From an uncultured Clostridia bacterium (GTDB lineage: Bacteria; Bacillota; Clostridia; Oscillospirales; CAG-382), in NCBI GenBank assembly GCA_947305675.1, contig CAMZED010000085.1, positions 1-6,434 of the forward strand: DNA of 6,434 nt, given 5' to 3'. This document shows, piece by piece, positions 5,490-6,434 of this stretch (positions are counted from its first letter, which is position 1; every line of letters starts with the position of its first letter). A program made the position numbers and the translations under genes. The notes under the pieces are model-generated. The model was given only the letters and a program-made list of their open reading frames with translations. It had not been told where the DNA came from and did not search any database.

Positions 5490-6254
5490 ATGAAAACTTT
5501 TTGCTTTACGATAGACGACAATATCAGGTTCTTGAAAGAGATCGCGCGCGGCGGCGCGGTGAGCCTTTTCGACCACCCCTACACCGCCTTGCTGAAAAAG
5601 CTTCACGGCGAAACCGGGGTGAAGATACAGCTTAACCTTTTTATGCGGTGTGAAGACTTTTCGCTTTGCGATATGCCCGGAAAGTTCAAACCCGAATGGG
5701 AGGATTGCGCCGACTGGCTCAGACTTTCGTTCCATTCCGACCGGGAAAACGTTTCGCCCTACGCTTCGGCTGGATACGGCGAGGTTTTTTCCGATTGCGG
5801 CGCCGTGATCGACGAGATAAAGCGCTTTGCCGGAGAACGTTCCGCGGCGCAAACGACGACGGTGCATTACTGCGATACTACGCCCGAAGGCGCAAGGGCG
5901 CTTGCCGACCGCGGATACAAAGGGCTTCTGGGGCTTTTCGGCGCCAAAAGGACCTCCTACGGATTGGACGAATATACAGCCGATAAGATACGCGGCGGCT
6001 CGACGGTCAAAATAGACGGGGTGACCTACGCGGCGATCGACTGCGTTATGAACCTTTGCGGCAAAGATGAAATGATCCGGCGCATAAAAGAGCTCGAACC
6101 CCGCGAACACATAAGCGTGATGATACACGAACAGTATTTTTACCGCGATTATCCATATTATCAGCCGGATTTCGGCGAAAAACTATCGGCGGCGTTCGCT
6201 TTGTTTGCGGCGGAGCGGCGCAAAAGCGTGTTTTTCGAAGATATCGCGGAATGA
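5490..6254 (+). CDS. Divergent NodB-like protein (polysaccharide-deacetylase fold), function unknown
   Basis: This 254-residue protein has no signal peptide or membrane segment, so it is probably cytosolic. Features in order fit a NodB-type (carbohydrate esterase 4) alpha/beta barrel: FTIDDN at residues 6-11 (Asp9, Asp10) in place of the usual TFDDG; IQLNLFMR at 46-53; LRLSFHSDRE at 77-86 in place of the H-S-x-x-H metal motif, with His82 kept and Glu86 where the second His would be; TTVHYCDT at 123-130; and VMIHEQYFY at 210-218 in the position of the C-terminal catalytic His motif (His213). A similar pattern occurs, as I recall, in WbmS-type putative polysaccharide deacetylases. The fold assignment is moderately secure and activity is open: it may act on a sugar or amide substrate with an altered metal site or be inactive. 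It forms a single-gene unit with its own strong promoter; neighbours give no clue to substrate. Confidence 0.72.
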   Translation: MKTFCFTIDDNIRFLKEIARGGAVSLFDHPYTALLKKLHGETGVKIQLNLFMRCEDFSLCDMPGKFKPEWEDCADWLRLSFHSDRENVSPYASAGYGEVFSDCGAVIDEIKRFAGERSAAQTTTVHYCDTTPEGARALADRGYKGLLGLFGAKRTSYGLDEYTADKIRGGSTVKIDGVTYAAIDCVMNLCGKDEMIRRIKELEPREHISVMIHEQYFYRDYPYYQPDFGEKLSAAFALFAAERRKSVFFEDIAE

Positions 6255-6265
6255 CCTTGCCCGGC

Positions 6266-6280
6266 GGCGGAAGTTCCGCC
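6266..6280 (+). terminator. Weak hairpin after the NodB-like gene, possible inefficient terminator
   Basis: GGCGG (6266-6270) and CCGCC (6276-6280) form a five-base-pair stem with a five-base loop 12 bases after the stop codon. The T-rich run begins only at 6302, about 20 bases downstream, so this does not have the canonical stem plus adjacent U-tract. Termination here, or read-through into the next transcript, cannot be decided from sequence. Confidence 0.3.
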
Positions 6281-6316
6281 AAGCGGCGATGAGAACAAAT
6301 ATTTTTCATTTTTCTC

Positions 6317-6345
6317 TTGCATTAACAAAAAACTTGTGGTATAAT
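6317..6345 (+). promoter_or_regulatory. Extended -10 promoter at the right edge
   Basis: A perfect TATAAT (6340-6345) carries the TGn extension (TGG at 6337-6339) and lies 17 bases after a degenerate -35 (TTGCAT, 6317-6322) within an AT-rich stretch. The extended -10 compensates for the weak -35. Transcription would begin near 6352 and run out of the window. Confidence 0.75.
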
Positions 6346-6351
6346 ACACGG

Positions 6352-6434
6352 CGTCGGTCGGGCAGATCGGCTCTGCGCTGGTCCAAAAGCGCGTAACGAG
6401 CCGAGCAAGCGGCAGCGGTCGAAAAATACAAGCG
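6352..6434 (+). other. Structured 5' leader or start of a small RNA, incomplete at the window edge
   Basis: The first 80 or so transcribed bases contain a clear stem-loop: TCGGCTC (6367-6373) pairs with GAGCCGA (6398-6404) and GCGC (6375-6378) with GCGC (6389-6392), with a ten-base apical loop (TGGTCCAAAA) and an asymmetric internal loop (1 against 5 bases). An alternative hairpin, GCAGA (6362-6366) with TCTGC (6372-6376), competes for the left arm. No ribosome binding site with a start codon is visible before the window ends. It does not resemble the 5' end of tRNA, tmRNA, SRP RNA or RNase P RNA as I know them. Confidence 0.4.

Noticed and set aside
5361..6128. Minus-strand open frame of 255 codons opposite the NodB-like gene
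   Set aside because: The plus-strand gene has a perfect promoter, a ribosome binding site and family-like motifs. The minus frame has none and would overlap that promoter.

Overview
The window is an ordinary-looking chromosomal segment, a little over half G+C, with no rRNA, tRNA, CRISPR array or insertion sequence. The gene families (a COG4260-type SPFH protein with C-terminal zinc ribbons, a TFIIB-type zinc-ribbon membrane protein, a clostridial-style MATE transporter), strong AGGAG-type ribosome binding sites and textbook sigma-A promoters suggest a Firmicutes lineage. A moderately GC-rich, gut- or anaerobe-associated member of the Clostridia is my best guess, but this is inference from gene content only.

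Left part (minus strand, read right to left, about 2940 to 1): a perfect-consensus promoter (2910-2938) drives a small two-TM membrane protein (2503-2865), an SPFH-domain protein ending in three zinc ribbons (1116-2453) and a protein with two zinc ribbons and a C-terminal membrane anchor (10-1098). A ribosome binding site at 1-9 shows that at least one more gene follows outside the window. The SPFH and zinc-ribbon proteins resemble Bacillus subtilis YdjI and YdjG, which belong to the pspA-ydjGHI membrane-stress operon, so this is probably a membrane-domain organising or envelope-stress module. The small two-TM protein is an unfamiliar extra member.

Middle part (minus strand, 5262 to 2942): a second perfect-consensus promoter (5234-5262) drives an unusual two-domain phosphohydrolase, an N-terminal family-I-like inorganic pyrophosphatase domain joined to a C-terminal NUDIX domain (4395-5186). 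It is followed almost without a gap by a MATE-family efflux transporter (2990-4354, possibly starting at a TTG at 4387). A strong intrinsic terminator (2942-2982) ends this unit and separates it from the SPFH operon.

Right part (plus strand): a third perfect-consensus promoter (5434-5462), divergent from the NUDIX unit, drives a single gene (5490-6254) for a divergent NodB-like (polysaccharide-deacetylase-fold) protein. It keeps an Asp-Asp pair and an H-S-x-x-E motif in place of the usual H-S-x-x-H. At the right edge an extended -10 promoter (6317-6345) starts a transcript whose first 80 or so bases fold into a clear stem-loop. Its gene or RNA product lies beyond the window.

The most interesting points are the pyrophosphatase-NUDIX fusion, the SPFH/zinc-ribbon membrane module with an in-frame duplicated zinc ribbon and an extra small membrane protein, the altered metal-site motif in the NodB-like protein, and the structured leader RNA at the right edge. 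I did not find a clear new defence or mobile system.
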